This document shows positions 34,247 to 44,943 of a stretch of DNA of 64,000 nucleotides, piece by piece. Below the pieces are notes generated by a model that saw only the letters and a program-made list of their open reading frames with translations, had not been told where the DNA came from and ran no database searches. A program made the translations under genes and the position numbers. This DNA is from Roridomyces roridus (lineage: Eukaryota > Basidiomycota > Agaricomycetes > Agaricales > Mycenaceae), in the NCBI GenBank assembly GCA_029378245.1, contig JARKIF010000075.1, forward strand, positions 62,001-126,000, in the 5' to 3' direction. How positions within the stretch are numbered: position 1 is the first letter of the stretch; every line of letters begins with the position of its first letter.

Positions 34247-34759
34247 CAAGCACACGAAAACGAGATAGGCGCTAGGACATGGTCATTTGGATTGAAGGCG
34301 TCTGAATACATGTTTGAACCCAACGGTTCAACGCAAGGTAAAGAGAAAGGCTACAGTCCAGCGAGCGCAGCTGGCCTCGGCTTATGGCCATTTGGACAAA
34401 AAGCGCCGGTGAACTGGAATTTGCATGAATACAAAATACGAGTGCCGGCGTAGACCTGCTTCCTCGAGAATACCCTACTTGGCTGCCGATAGAATCCCGT
34501 AACACAAGCACGACATGGGTGGTTGCCGTCCGACAATACAAAGAAGGGAGAAACAGCGAGTGCATCCAGCATTCACCGGTCATGTTCACAATTCTGGAGG
34601 ATGCACAGAATCGAAGGAAGCGCCGGCGGCCACAGATAGTATTGGAATATTGATACACAGTACAAACAGAGCAGTATGGATACAGTGAAGGTCGACATGG
34701 TCGAGGACATTCGTAGAAGTAGATCATGAGATGCGTCGAAGGGGAATCGAGTAGGATAA
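34247..34759. other. Intergenic between the small ORF and the BTG/Tob-like gene
   Basis: No supported feature; probably contains the 3' untranslated region of the minus-strand gene ending at 34760. Confidence 0.35.
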
Positions 34760-35584
34760 TTACAAGCACTTCGAAGCGCGTGGGATGGCACCACTACCCA
34801 GCATAACGCCGCCCGTCATAACACGGGTGACGCCACCTTGGTAGAGGTAGGTGGTCGTCGTCGTCGACGGCAAGGTTTTGGTCGCAGGGTAGTGCTGACG
34901 AGGCTGCGCCACAGACGAGGAAGAAGCGAAGAGATGCTTCTTGGAGCGGTCGGCGGTAGTAGCTGTGGCCCGACGCTGAGGGGCGCGGTACAGGAGCGGT
35001 GGTGCCGCGGGGAGGACGCTGGAGGACTTGGCAGGCGAGGAGCACTCCGAGTCTGCGAGGGTCGTAGCTGAGTCCGTGGAGTACGAGCTGCAGGAGGAGC
35101 TGTGCTCCGAGTCGGCGTCAGACTCGGAGTCAGAATCGTCGGCCGTGGGCAGAGTTGGGATGCGGATAGTCTTGGGCGACTCGGGCGAGCGCCTCACACT
35201 GCGTAGGCGTGCAGAGAGGAGCGTTGCACGAAGGCGAGCGTGGGAGATCGGGACGACGCTACCCTGAGTTTCCTCGCTCCACAAATCCACCACAGGTGCG
35301 TCACCAATGCGGGCCTTGACATACCCAGGGCCGTAGAGCAGCAAGAGGTCGCGACTGCCGCTCAGGGCTTGGAGCCAGGCGGCCCACGGGATGCTAGACC
35401 CGATGGACGCAGCGAGAAGGGCCGGGGGAGGCGTGGTGGTAGATGAGAGAGCCAATGTGGTGGCTGGTGCAGGTAGGGAGGCGTTGAGGATCAGCTGGGC
35501 GGTGGCAATAGCTGCAGCAGGCGCCACAGTGGCCAGAGGCTTGGTGAGGAATGTGATGACGTGGGGGATGGCAGCGGCGGACAT
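34760..35584 (-). CDS. BTG/Tob (antiproliferative)-like protein
   Basis: Intronless minus-strand ORF of ~274 codons from ATG 35584 (MSAAAIPHVITFLTKPL). An in-frame ATG at 35641 adds 19 residues and is less family-like. The first ~140 residues resemble the fungal BTG/Tob-type proteins I recall: IPWAAWLQALSGSRDLLLLY then GPGYVKARIGDAPVVDLW. A long Ser/Asp-rich linker follows (DDSDSESDADSEHSSSCSSY). The C-terminus reads GGVTRVMTGGVMLGSGA, a tail also seen in those proteins. Animal BTG/Tob proteins recruit the CCR4-NOT deadenylase and restrain growth; a like role here is inference only. Confidence 0.55.
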   Translation of the reverse strand: MSAAAIPHVITFLTKPLATVAPAAAIATAQLILNASLPAPATTLALSSTTTPPPALLAASIGSSIPWAAWLQALSGSRDLLLLYGPGYVKARIGDAPVVDLWSEETQGSVVPISHARLRATLLSARLRSVRRSPESPKTIRIPTLPTADDSDSESDADSEHSSSCSSYSTDSATTLADSECSSPAKSSSVLPAAPPLLYRAPQRRATATTADRSKKHLFASSSSVAQPRQHYPATKTLPSTTTTTYLYQGGVTRVMTGGVMLGSGAIPRASKCL

Positions 35585-36838
35585 CGTGAAATCTGAAATA
35601 TGGGTCAGAATCTGGTGGAGTTGGTGGCCAAGCAGACGCACCAGGCGTTAAAAGTCGTCGAGGAGCCTTGAAAGAACAGAGGCGCGGAAGAGCTGGAGTG
35701 GGCAGATGGGAGGAGACGATGGGTCTTGAGGTTCTGGGTCGCCACGGGGCAACCTTTATACGCCAGCAACAATGGGAGAATCGGTCCATTATTCACTCAA
35801 GAGAGCACAATGAAAGGGATGTTATTTGGTCACCCAAACAAAAGCGGCAATTGTCCGAGTCATCCGGCCATCAACACGGCTTTCTTAACACCACCACCAT
35901 CTCGCAGTCGCGCTCGACACCAGACTTCACCGTACGCGTCTTCTCGGAACACTTGTGGCAGCGACTAGGGCCACTCTGAGTCTCTGGCTCGGATCTAGAA
36001 CCGCGGTATGTTGTCCGGCACATCAAATCTTTCGCAGCTCGCTCCCGCTCTCAGTGTACCTGCCGCCAACCTCCTGAATACAATCCCGACTCAGTCAGCA
36101 AAACTACCACTGTTTCTACGACCTCGTTGTTCATCCTCCCGGCCCCCGGGGCCCAGGCCACCTCACTTTGGAGTTTTGGTGCTCAGACGTCGCCGACTCG
36201 CATCTCCCGTCAAGTGAAAAGACCACAACTGCATTGCTCTGGTACCCGGGGACCTTCTCTCGATTAAACTTCATGTCTCTCCGTTGAGCGATTTGCTGGG
36301 CATTCTTTACCTGCTTATCTGTCTCAATCATCCCATTCTCCGGAACGCTATGGGATTCTGGCTTTGGACCGCTCCTTCATCGAAAGCGCACCCTCACATC
36401 GCAATACTGAAGGACGGGTGGAATCAACTACGGTACCAGTCTGATTCGTTTGCTCCTGCTACGAGATTCAGGATTGCTGCGATGAGGCAAAGAAATCGAA
36501 GCTCACGCTGAACCAACGCTGGACTAACAAGTACTCTCCGTGTCTCTAAACTCCGCATGGTACGCAGAATACTCGATCGATCGCCGGTAGCTCTTCAGCG
36601 GAGGCATCGGACGGAATACAGTAGAGGCGGTGCTCCACCAGGATACCCCTCAGTTGGCGCACATCGCTCAATTTCACCCTCCTATTCTGACCAACATGTC
36701 TTACCAATCCGTACGTCACCAGTCTCACAAATTTATTTCCGGGCGGCTTTGGAGCAACACTATGTATAGGAGATGCCAATTTTATGGCTATATAAACGCT
36801 CCGCTGGACTCATCCCACCCTCAACGAAACATACCACG
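35585..36838. other. Intergenic with promoter of the short ORF
   Basis: No supported gene in ~1.25 kb. Contains a short palindromic stretch (GGCCCCCGGGGCC, 36142-36154) and, at the right end, the TATA box described separately. Confidence 0.4.
36789..36796 (+). promoter_or_regulatory. TATA box for the 36.8 kb ORF
   Basis: TATATAAA lies 43 bases before ATG 36839 and is followed by a C-rich leader (CATCCCACCCTCAACG) typical of fungal transcription starts. Confidence 0.5.
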
Positions 36839-37087
36839 ATGAGCCTCATGACCCATATCCTCCCCTCACCCACAACCACATCCAAGCCTACCTCCCATCG
36901 ACGTCCTCTCCGCGAACGACGCGGATTCACGCTATCGCTAAGCCGGGACGGGGAGCCTGCTACGGTGGAGGCTGATCCCAAAGGGGACGGGAGCACCAGA
37001 CCTGATAGACATCTTGCCTCCCGATTAGCACATGAAGGGATTTACGCGCAGCAGAACACGCCGAATATGGAGCGGCTTTGGTGGTGA
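36839..37087 (+). CDS. Short hypothetical protein (82 residues)
   Basis: ORF beginning MSLMTHILPSPTTTS with a basic stretch (HRRPLRERRGF) and ending NMERLWW. It is supported mainly by the TATA box and C-rich leader just upstream and by a good ATG context (CACGATGAG). No domain, signal peptide or membrane segment is visible and I recognise no family. Confidence 0.4.
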   Translation: MSLMTHILPSPTTTSKPTSHRRPLRERRGFTLSLSRDGEPATVEADPKGDGSTRPDRHLASRLAHEGIYAQQNTPNMERLWW

Positions 37088-37817
37088 GTGCTACGACTTT
37101 CAAATGGGTCTGTTGCTCATGAGAGGAATCTAGACGTCTAAATCTATCTGTATTAGAGAGAAGTTGAAATGGTCGTCAATCGACTGATTTGTCTCCTACC
37201 AATACGTAGATATTTAGACATCGGGTTCTACACTTCTACATACCATTATGTAATGCCCTACAATGTGGATTGAGGCCGCAAGTGGTTCGATTCCACGCAG
37301 TGCAATAGGTAGAAGTGGTCGATGGTGACGTTTTTCTTTTGCAACCGTAAGAAAACGGACGCGGAGCCGCCTCACTGCGAAGAATATACCACTCAGGAAT
37401 CGAACTGAGATGCCAGAAGACGAGGGACACGCGGAAGATCATGTTTTGCCACACCACTGGTTGGATGGAAGATCGCAAAAGCAACAGTTGTCACCGCCAA
37501 ACTCCAAGCATCATAGGCTCGATTCCCGGGCACCGCATCAATAGGTTCGACTATTGCCTTAATATTTTACATCACTACAGTATTTGCCCTCCGCCAACAA
37601 TTCGAGATCTTGCGGCAATCTTGCGGACTTTCCCCACGGGAGTCTTCGGCCTGGGCAGGCTCCGGCATCCCGAGTGCTGCATAACTGCCGCACTCAGTTT
37701 GGTTATTGAGCAGGCCGCGACTGGATGAAGGTGTTCAGAAGCGACGGTGTTGAAATCGTCGCATCGGGGCATGGTTGTGTTTGTAATTATGACAGTCCGA
37801 AAGAAAAGTTAGGAACT

Positions 37818-37906
37818 GGGTGTGGTGTATGAAGCACAGCTGCCGAACTTGAGAGTATGAAGAGAAGATCAAGCAGCAGGGCAGGGTTCGATTCCCTTCA
37901 CCCATT
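37818..37906 (+). repeat. tRNA-like module with long anticodon-loop insert
   Basis: Starts CTGGGTG and ends CACCCAT (6 of 7 pairs). A-box-like GGTGTGGTGTA, a possible anticodon stem GCTGC/GCAGC enclosing ~29 bases (as if intron-bearing), and B box GGTTCGATTCCC follow. The module at 39737-39830 shares this plan (ACTGC/GCAG, GGTTCGATTCCC, CACCCAT). Confidence 0.4.
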
Positions 37907-38484
37907 ACAGAAATAGGGCGAGGTCTCATACCCTTTTAGAACAGGATCTCAGCAGTGACTGTAGGAACCGCTGAAACAAAATGTAAGTACTCACCTACCT
38001 GTGGTTGGATCCTGCGACTGTTCCGGGGCCCCGGGGCCGCTTGGCACTTTCCGGGAAAGTTACTAGTATACTACAGAGGAAGCCGGATTGAAAAAGACAC
38101 CAAGGGCGTAAGGATTTCTCTAAACAAAGGATGTTGCGTACGGCGCACAGCTGCGGTCGGTGCGGTAGTGCCACACTGTGACACAGGCGCGGGTTCGATT
38201 CCCAGCTATCCGGCTAATGTTCTTTCTCGCTGGGGCTATCTTTTTCTTCAGGAGCGGAGGTCGGGGACATGTGACAGAATTCGGTTTGGTGTATGCTGAC
38301 TGCGAAATTCCCACATGAGGGACTGCAGCGACACAAGCGTTCGATCGATCCCTGCGCAGAGCTACACATTGCACTCATTCAGATTTTTCACTGATTCCGC
38401 GGCCGGTGTTCAGCCAGGCTCCTACCCAGCCGCACCTTACGAGGCTGGGGAAGTGTGTCGGGGTGTATTCACAGTGATATCTGA

Positions 38485-38688
38485 CACGGCGGATAATCAG
38501 TTGTCACTTTTCATTTTGGTGCAACTGTCCCTTTTTTTCCAGCACTTGTCATGTTGCACTCTCCTTTGTCGTTCCTTTGTTCTAAAATAGCACAAAGGAA
38601 CGACAAAGGGGATGTGTCCCTTTTTTCGAGGCTGAAAAAAGTGACAGATGCACCACAAAGAAAAAGTGACAACTCTTTATCCGCCGTG
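38485..38688. mobile_element. 204-base MITE with TGA target duplication
   Basis: Inverted ends CACGGCGGATAA (38485) and TTATCCGCCGTG (ending 38688) extend imperfectly for ~40 bases (GTTGTCACTTTT on both arms). TGA flanks both sides (38482-38484 and 38689-38691). The centre is a perfect hairpin, CCTTTGTCGTTCCTTTGT against its complement (about 38563-38609), with T-rich runs. A 3-base TNA-type target suggests a PIF/Harbinger or CACTA derivative. Confidence 0.75.
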
Positions 38689-38689
38689 T

Positions 38690-39078
38690 GAGTAGCGTAA
38701 TCAGCAAAGACATATCAGTGTTAGCCGAGACAAAAACATCCGAACTTCAAGGCCCCCAACCCCTCCAGGGCGGCTGGCATTTAACAAGCGTAAACAACAC
38801 AGCCACATTTCGCGAAAACGCCGGGTCTGAACATTCACACTTGTTCGGGAAAATCGTAAATGTGCTGGGGCAGCTCTGAAAGGCCCCAGACGCCAGTGGC
38901 ACTCGAGCTGCGAGCACCAGTGACCCCGAGGAAAAGGTTCGTGAACCGCGCCTGGGCCGGTGGCTATGTTGTTTACGCTTGTTAAACGCCAGCCGCCGTG
39001 GAGGGGTGTGGGCGTTTGAAGTTCGGGTGTTTTTGTCTCGGCTAGCATCAATTTGTCTATCATGATTACTCTACTCTG
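38690..39078. mobile_element. Foldback element with ~110-base inverted arms
   Basis: The left arm starts GAGTAGCGTAATCA (38691) and contains TAGCCGAGACAAAAACA and TTTAACAAGCGTAAACAACA. The right arm is its imperfect complement (TGTTGTTTACGCTTGTTAAA, then TGTTTTTGTCTCGGCTA, then TGATTACTCTACTC ending 39077). About 100 of 115 positions pair. The loop (~150 bases) has no ORF. It abuts the 204-base MITE with no spacer, so one probably landed in or next to the other. Confidence 0.75.
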
Positions 39079-40037
39079 ATTACTTAAGCCGTGAGTGCCA
39101 TAGACATACTGCCCAACCCCGGAACGCGCGGGGGGGTAGGAGCCTGGTGTTCAGCATTCCCAGAAAGTTGCTTGGGTTGGAAATCTATGGCTGCAAGGCA
39201 AAGAGGATGTCCTGGAGGACAAGACACGCAACCTGCGGTGCCTGCAACAGCGGTGGGTTCGATTCCCATATCTCCAGATGAAGTTGCGAAATCGAAGGCC
39301 ATCGTGTTTTTACACAGTTGACTGGTCCCTGCTTATGACACCTTACTTCATCGAAGTGTAGCGGCTAATAGCTATACATAGGGTGCCCCCAGTGCGACGG
39401 GGAATGAGGCTACCGGTACTTTGAAACAAAGTAGGTGGATCCCACCAATTCGAACCCAACCCCACGGCGACCGCGTTGAGTTCGATTATCGCAAGTCACA
39501 TAGCTGCTCACTGAGTTTTTTCGTGGTCTTTGATATCCGCAGATGTTGTTGACGTTACCTTATTGCGAAGGAATGTAAGTGGATGCCAGGAGGATGAGTC
39601 GGCAAGTTCAATGCAGACCCGATGACCGGCCTTGATTCCCACGCCTCATTCGGTTGGTTGTCGGAAGACTGACGGCGGGTCTTACTTCCCTATTTTTTTA
39701 CACCAGATATCTAGGGCGCAAGAAAGAGTGAAGACTTGGGAGTGGTATGTGATGCACAACTGCAGAACTTTCATGACGAGTCGGTTGGATCAGCAGCAGG
39801 ACAGGGTTCGATTCCCTGCACCCATTTGTACGGGTCAACATTCTTTTGAAAATATGCTGCTGGTCGGCGACAGTACTTACGCTTTCGTGGCAGTATGTAA
39901 TTTGGAAATCGGGCAACTGATCGTTGGATCCTTCCACCTTGAGACTTTCCGAGAAATCACTGCAAAGCAAACCGGACGAGCTCAATCATGAAAGGTTGTG
40001 ACCTGCCTTCCCCTGTGTAATTCATAGCTAGTACTAA

Positions 40038-40108
40038 CGGATGTGGTGTACGGTGCACAGCTGTGGTTCATGCCCACGGCAGGCGTGGGTTCGATTCCCG
40101 TTCATCCG
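40038..40108 (+). tRNA. tRNA-like gene, anticodon CAU (Met-like), possibly pseudo
   Basis: 71 bases fold as a cloverleaf. Acceptor CGGATGT/TCATCCG pairs 6 of 7. A short D arm has a GG-bearing loop. The anticodon stem (C)TGTGG/CCACG(G) closes the loop TTCATGC, with T33 and anticodon CAT. A 5-base variable region precedes the T arm GTGGG-TTCGATT-CCCGT (two G-U pairs). The B box is perfect; the A box is degenerate. No run of four T's follows directly; the first (GTTTTTT) is 22 bases downstream. Confidence 0.4.
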
Positions 40109-40485
40109 GCTAAACGGTTAAACTGTTGCAGTTTTTTGGTGAGCTTTCTACCGAGGACGGAGACCAGATGTGTTGAGCCGTTTTCATGCATTACATTATA
40201 CGCAGCAAAAAATTGGACCAAGTACAGGTGTAAATCGTGTGAAGTGATGATCACGCTGCGGATCAATACGGGATGCCGGGACAGATGTTAATCTCCAATT
40301 CAATTGCGGCCGCATCCTCACGAGTCACGGATATCCATCACGACGCGCCCCTCCTCCCGCCCATCTCAAGCGCGATGAGAAGACGATGAGCACAGATGAC
40401 GACGAAGAAGTTGATCAGTTTCTCCGTCAGCAACGCGCAAGCCCGCCTTTGGGCAATCCCTCTCACGAGCTCACACGCGGGCGGA

Positions 40486-40492
40486 TATATAA
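40486..40492 (+). promoter_or_regulatory. TATA box for the second quinone reductase gene
   Basis: TATATAA lies 55 bases before ATG 40547, followed by a pyrimidine-rich leader (CTCTATCCCGACCACTCTCG). Confidence 0.55.
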
Positions 40493-40546
40493 TGACCCAC
40501 AATCGCGACCCACCGCTGTTCTCTATCCCGACCACTCTCGCTATCG

Positions 40547-41540
40547 ATGTGCTTCCCGACCAAGAAACAAAAGGCCAATTTCGACGAGGAGAAGCCCAAG
40601 CCCACGGCCAACGGAGCTAGCAAGACGCCTGCGGTGACCGAGAGGGCGGCGGCAGCGGCAAGCACGGCACCGGCGCCGGCGGACACTGCTCCGGCCTCAG
40701 CTCCCGTTGCCCCTGCGGAACCTGCGCCTGCATACCAGGCGACCGAAGTCACGAAGGCAGCTGCCGTCGCAGAGGTTGAGGCACCCAAGAAGGGCCCCAA
40801 AGTGGCTATTGTGGTCTATACCATGTACGGGCACATCGCCAAGAGTGCGTCCCGCCTTTCCTCTGCGTTTCCCTCGCTCGATCTGCTACTCAGTGGCCGA
40901 GGCCGTCCAAGCTGGAATCAAAGAAGCCGGTGGGTCCGCTACTCTGTATCAGTGCGTCCGTCTGCTCTGCCATCCAATCCTCCTCATTACACTCACTCAG
41001 AATCCCCGAAACCCTTCCCACCTCCGTGCTCGAACAAATGCACGCCCCAGCCAAACCCGCATATCCAATCATGACGCCCGAAATCCTCGCCACATACGAC
41101 GCCTTCCTCATGGGCATCCCCACGCGCTACGGCAACTTTCCCGCCCAGTGGAAGGCCTTTTGGGATTCTACGGGCGGACTTTGGGCGACTGGCGCATTGG
41201 CGGGCAAGTATGCTGGAGCTTTTGTGAGTACGGCGGGATCTGGGGGTGGGCAGGAGACGACAATCGCCGCTGCTATCAGCACCCTCACGCACCATGGAGT
41301 CTTGTTCGTCCCGTTGGGATACAAGCATGCGTTCCCGCAGTTGACTAATGTGGAGGAAGTTCGCGGAGGTGTGTCTTTCTTTTCTTTTCGCATTTCCGTG
41401 CTCACCAACTCTCAGGCTCTCCATGGGGCGCGGGCACTTTCGCCTCCTCCGACGGCTCGCGCCAGCCTACGCCTCTCGAGCTCGAAGTTGCGCGGATACA
41501 GGGCAAGTCCTTCTGGGACCTTGTTGCGCGGGCGTTTTGA
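40547..41540 (+). CDS. Flavodoxin-like NAD(P)H:quinone oxidoreductase (Pst2/WrbA family)
   Basis: Four exons: 40547-40844, 40894-40951, 41001-41368 and 41416-41540. Starts [19 protein letters not shown], followed by an Ala/Pro-rich linker of ~65 residues, then the flavodoxin fold: [20 protein letters not shown] (FMN phosphate loop), [38 protein letters not shown] and AGSGGGQE, ending [12 protein letters not shown]. The N-terminal extension is typical of fungal Pst2-like proteins, which sit at the plasma membrane in eisosomes; a Cys at position 2 could be lipidated (inference). Role: two-electron reduction of quinones. Paralogue of the partial gene at 3-476, but with an extra intron before SPWGAGTF. 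Confidence 0.92.
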
Positions 41541-43422
41541 GAGAATGGCTCGCTCGGTCGTAGATGAATTCAATAACAGTGTATGCGGACTGGACGCACG
41601 ACAGTGCCGGGTCCGGAGATTGAACTGCTTGGGGAGATTGCCATTCCACAATTCTATTCGCTGTATTTTTCTCTGCGTATAAACTTTGAAGTAGACGGTG
41701 GATTCAAGTGATGCATGGCATGGGGTGGATTACGAGGCGGGGTGAATTCGACCAAAAAGCAATGTCCTCTACTTGTCATGGCATACAGGGAATCGAACCC
41801 GGAGTGTATCTGGCACGATGAGAATTTAGAAAGCGGCGTGCATCATGATGACAGCCAATGTCGATTTGCCTAGTTGTGTTCGCTTGAAGAAAAGTCTAAC
41901 GAGTGGAATTCAAGCCCCTGCACTTCTGGGAAAAAGAACTTCAATGAACCCTGCTATTCGGGGTGCGTGGCGCTGAACCCCAGCTTTCTGCTGTTGCACC
42001 TCTAAATAGAACCGCAAGTACTGCGATTCTCTAAAGCTAGGATCGTCGTTTCAAAGACGCCCTTTAAATTCACATCGGTGCGCTGTTGGAAATTGGAAAA
42101 ATCTACCTCATACACCATACCCCGTCATAATCCTCCACGTATACCTAGGATCGTCGGTTCAAGACAAGATCATTGGTGTTGAATTCGAACACCTCCAATT
42201 CCGCACTACGATGAGCTGTACACCACACCCAATGATAATTTCCACATCCCACCAGCGTTCCGTTCAAGATAAATGTACATAAGGGAGGTAAATTCTAAAC
42301 CCCTCGGGGGAAAAAATGAAGGCTTCGACTCCATGCAAGAGGGCGGGAATCGAACCCCAGCGTCCTGTCGTATTTCTAATATCTATACCCGATGAGCAGG
42401 CGTGCGCCGGACACCACACCCAATGAAATTCAACATGATGCCGAGATCGGCAGTTAGTGGGTGGTGTTTGATCGAATCTCGGGAGACTCCTTGCCAGAAG
42501 TCCTCCCCGGAATCCGACTCCCTCAATTGCGTCCTGACTAGCTCAATGACTGGAAAGGAGCGCTGCGACACAAGGATCGAAGTAAGTATGCCGTCGACAT
42601 CCCATGTGCGAGGTTCGATTCCCCGGCAGCGCCTTATTCATTGGATCCGGATCTTTTTCCTACATTTAATTAGATTCCACTGACCTTGGAGGTGGATCGT
42701 GCATTCAGTACACGGCTCAGGCGACCAGGGCCGACTTCGCGGGTACTTTTCCGCGACTTCTAAAACCTGCGTCTGTACAACCGGCAGTTGATTCTCTATT
42801 CCTTCTCTCGATTCCGTTGTTCCCTCAGGTATACACTATTTTCTTTGCTGGCATGAAATCGACTGGGAAACATTATTCTACGTATCGCCGCTGGCCCGGG
42901 GGCTCGTGATCAGCAGCTAAGCCGATCAGATGACGTCATCATGTCATGTAGGGTTTCGTGCTTGCCTTTCACCTCCATGTCCGAGGCCGAGGCCGTACTG
43001 TGAGTATCGTCAATCTCCCCGCAACCAACCCGGACGTCAAAGGCACCACTGTGCACGGTTAAACGGTCGGTAAAATGGCGACGGGCCAAGGATGTGCCGC
43101 CCGTCCTCTTTTCGGATGTCCAGCATGGGAAAGCTGCAAGTAGTTGGACTTGAGGGGGACGCTCCGGAGGTGCAAAGGTAGGCTTTCTCAGCCCTCTTCT
43201 TTTGTAGTAGAGTGCACTCGTAAATCCTCCAGGCAGGCAGACGCTGCGCGCCGCTACCAACTTCATCGCTCCGATCTAGAAGCGGATGCCATATCTAAAC
43301 ATCTTGGACGGCTGAACGGAAGTTCTTCAAACACACTGTGGATAAACTGACCTACGCTCAAAGGTACTTAAGCCGTAGCCACCCCAGGGTTTTACTCTCA
43401 ATAAGAACGAAAAGTTTTACAC
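41541..43422. other. Intergenic with minus-strand tRNA-like modules and the FAD-gene promoter
   Basis: Holds T-arm-like sequences on the minus strand (~41789, ~42342), two copies of CTAGGATCGTCG followed by GTTCAAGAC-type sequence (~42037, ~42147) and the tRNA-like module at 42560. The segment 42675-42760 resembles 45108-45175, so the promoter region was duplicated together with the FAD monooxygenase genes. No protein gene is supported. Confidence 0.45.
42560..42632 (+). tRNA. tRNA-like gene, anticodon GUC (Asp-like), possibly pseudo
   Basis: 73 bases. The acceptor stem is perfect (GCGCTGC/GCAGCGC). The T arm CGAGG-TTCGATT-CCCCG has one mismatch. A possible anticodon arm GTATG-CCGTCGA-CATCC pairs 4 of 5, giving anticodon GTC. 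Position 33 is C instead of T, the D arm is poor and no A box is visible, so a functional tRNA is doubtful. Confidence 0.3.
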
Positions 43423-44943
43423 ATGTCTGCTTCCAGTAACAACTCTCAGCCTCTTACCATCTCCATCGTCGGTGCGGGTATCGGTGGTCTAACAGCTGCT
43501 GTCGCACTGCGACGAAATGGGCATGCAGTGCAGGTACGTGACTATTTCCCCCGCATTGGATAATACCAAAAGTGCTTACACTTCCAGATATTCGAAGCTG
43601 CGGATTTCAAGACGGAAATCGGCGCTGGATTAGGTGTCCAGGCGAATGCACTCAAGGTCTACGACCACATCGGGTTGTGTAGGGAAAACCTGCATGGGGT
43701 TTCGTGGGAGGCTGTGCGTATTTGCTTTTGCCTTCAATTCGGTGGCTGAGCGACCCACACAGACTGTGAGAATGAACAGCGACTGTCAGGAGAGAACCAT
43801 CTGCCCGTGGTTCGTCCCAGGCCTGAAGACGAACGTAGGTGCCTCTCCACACATTGGTTCATTCGATTTATATTCCACAGGGGCTACTATGCCATCGCAT
43901 CGATCTCCACGAGGAACTGAAGCGGCTTGCGATTGGCGAAGGCCAAGGTCCGCCTGCGATATTGCACCCTGCGACGAAGGTCATTGCGTGCGATCCGGAA
44001 GCAGGAATGATCACCTTGCAGGGCGGTGAGACCGTCCTCGCAGATGTTATTCTGGGAGCGGATGGAATTCACGTGAGTGTTTAGGCGTTCTAGTCGGAGC
44101 TTCAGTCCTCAACTTTGCAGTCTGTCGTGCGCGATCATGTCGTGCAAGATGTCCTCCGGCCGGAGGATACTGGCTATTCTTGCTTCAGGGCCGTTGTTGA
44201 TGCCTCGAATGTGCGTGACATTCCTGAGCTTGAATGGGTGTATGGCGAGGTCAGTGGGATGCGGAACATTCCCGGAAAAGATGGCTCGCTGCTTGTCGTC
44301 TACCCGTGCCGCGACGGGACCCTCATAAACATCGTGGCATTCTACTCCGACACCTCCGATGCAACGGCCGGTACGTCCATGACACTCATAATCTGAATAC
44401 TCATTAAAGTCCCCCTCGTAGGTTGGTCCGGCCACGCTACAGTTGACGAATTCAAGACCGTATTCCACGAATTTCATCCCAAATTCTTGAACCTCCTCGA
44501 CCTCCCGCTCCACAGCCCGATCCACAAATGGAAGCTCCGCGTCCTGCCCCTCCTCCCAACTTGGGTCCGCGGTCGCACGGTGCTCCTTGGCGACGCGGCA
44601 CATGCCACGATTCCGCATCTCGGGCAAGGCGCGGGCATGTCTATCGAGGATGGTGGGGCGATTGGGTGTTTGCTCCCCGCTGGAACGCGCGCCGAGGACG
44701 TCCCTGCGCGTCTCAGGGCGTATGAGGAGTTGAGGAAGGAGCGTGGGGAGTTCATCAGGGCGGAGTCGGTGGAACAGATGGTGAGGGGATTCGATTTGTA
44801 CAAGAGTGAGTGACTATTTAGATGGTGCCGTGCTTGACTGACCCTTTCGAGCAGATAAAGAGCTGCAGATGAAAATCCTGGGGTATGACCCGATTCGGGC
44901 TGCGCAACAGTTCTATCAGGAGCGGTTCGGTGGGGTCCATTGA
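43423..44943 (+). CDS. FAD-dependent monooxygenase (salicylate hydroxylase-like), copy 1
   Basis: Seven exons: 43423-43533, 43588-43713, 43763-43834, 43881-44072, 44121-44370, 44422-44805 and 44855-44943. About 407 residues. The FAD-binding Rossmann motif is ISIVGAGIGGLTAAVALRR near residue 14. GADGIH is the DG motif contacting FAD and NAD(P)H. LLGDAAHATIPHLGQGAGMS is the GD motif binding the FAD ribityl chain. This group hydroxylates aromatic rings such as salicylate. The true substrate cannot be read from sequence. A tandem paralogue starts 843 bases downstream with identical intron positions, and an MFS exporter gene follows. Confidence 0.92.

Larger units (their letters stand above)
37256..42640. 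repeat. Cluster of tRNA-like modules with B boxes
   Basis: At least nine T-arm/B-box sequences of the form GGTTCGATTCC occur here. On plus they lie near 37289, 37885, 38189, 39247, 39806, 40089 and 42613. On minus (read as GGAATCGAACC) they lie near 37396, 41789 and 42342. Several are preceded 45-70 bases upstream by an A-box-like GGTGTGGTGTA followed by GCACAGCTG (37819, 38129, 40039; a diverged copy at 39738; minus copies at about 42210-42226 and 42400-42420). Three have acceptor-like pairing of 6 of 7 or better. The spacing and sequence around the modules vary, so they look like dispersed tRNA-derived units (SINE-like or pseudo-tRNA). Confidence 0.6.
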
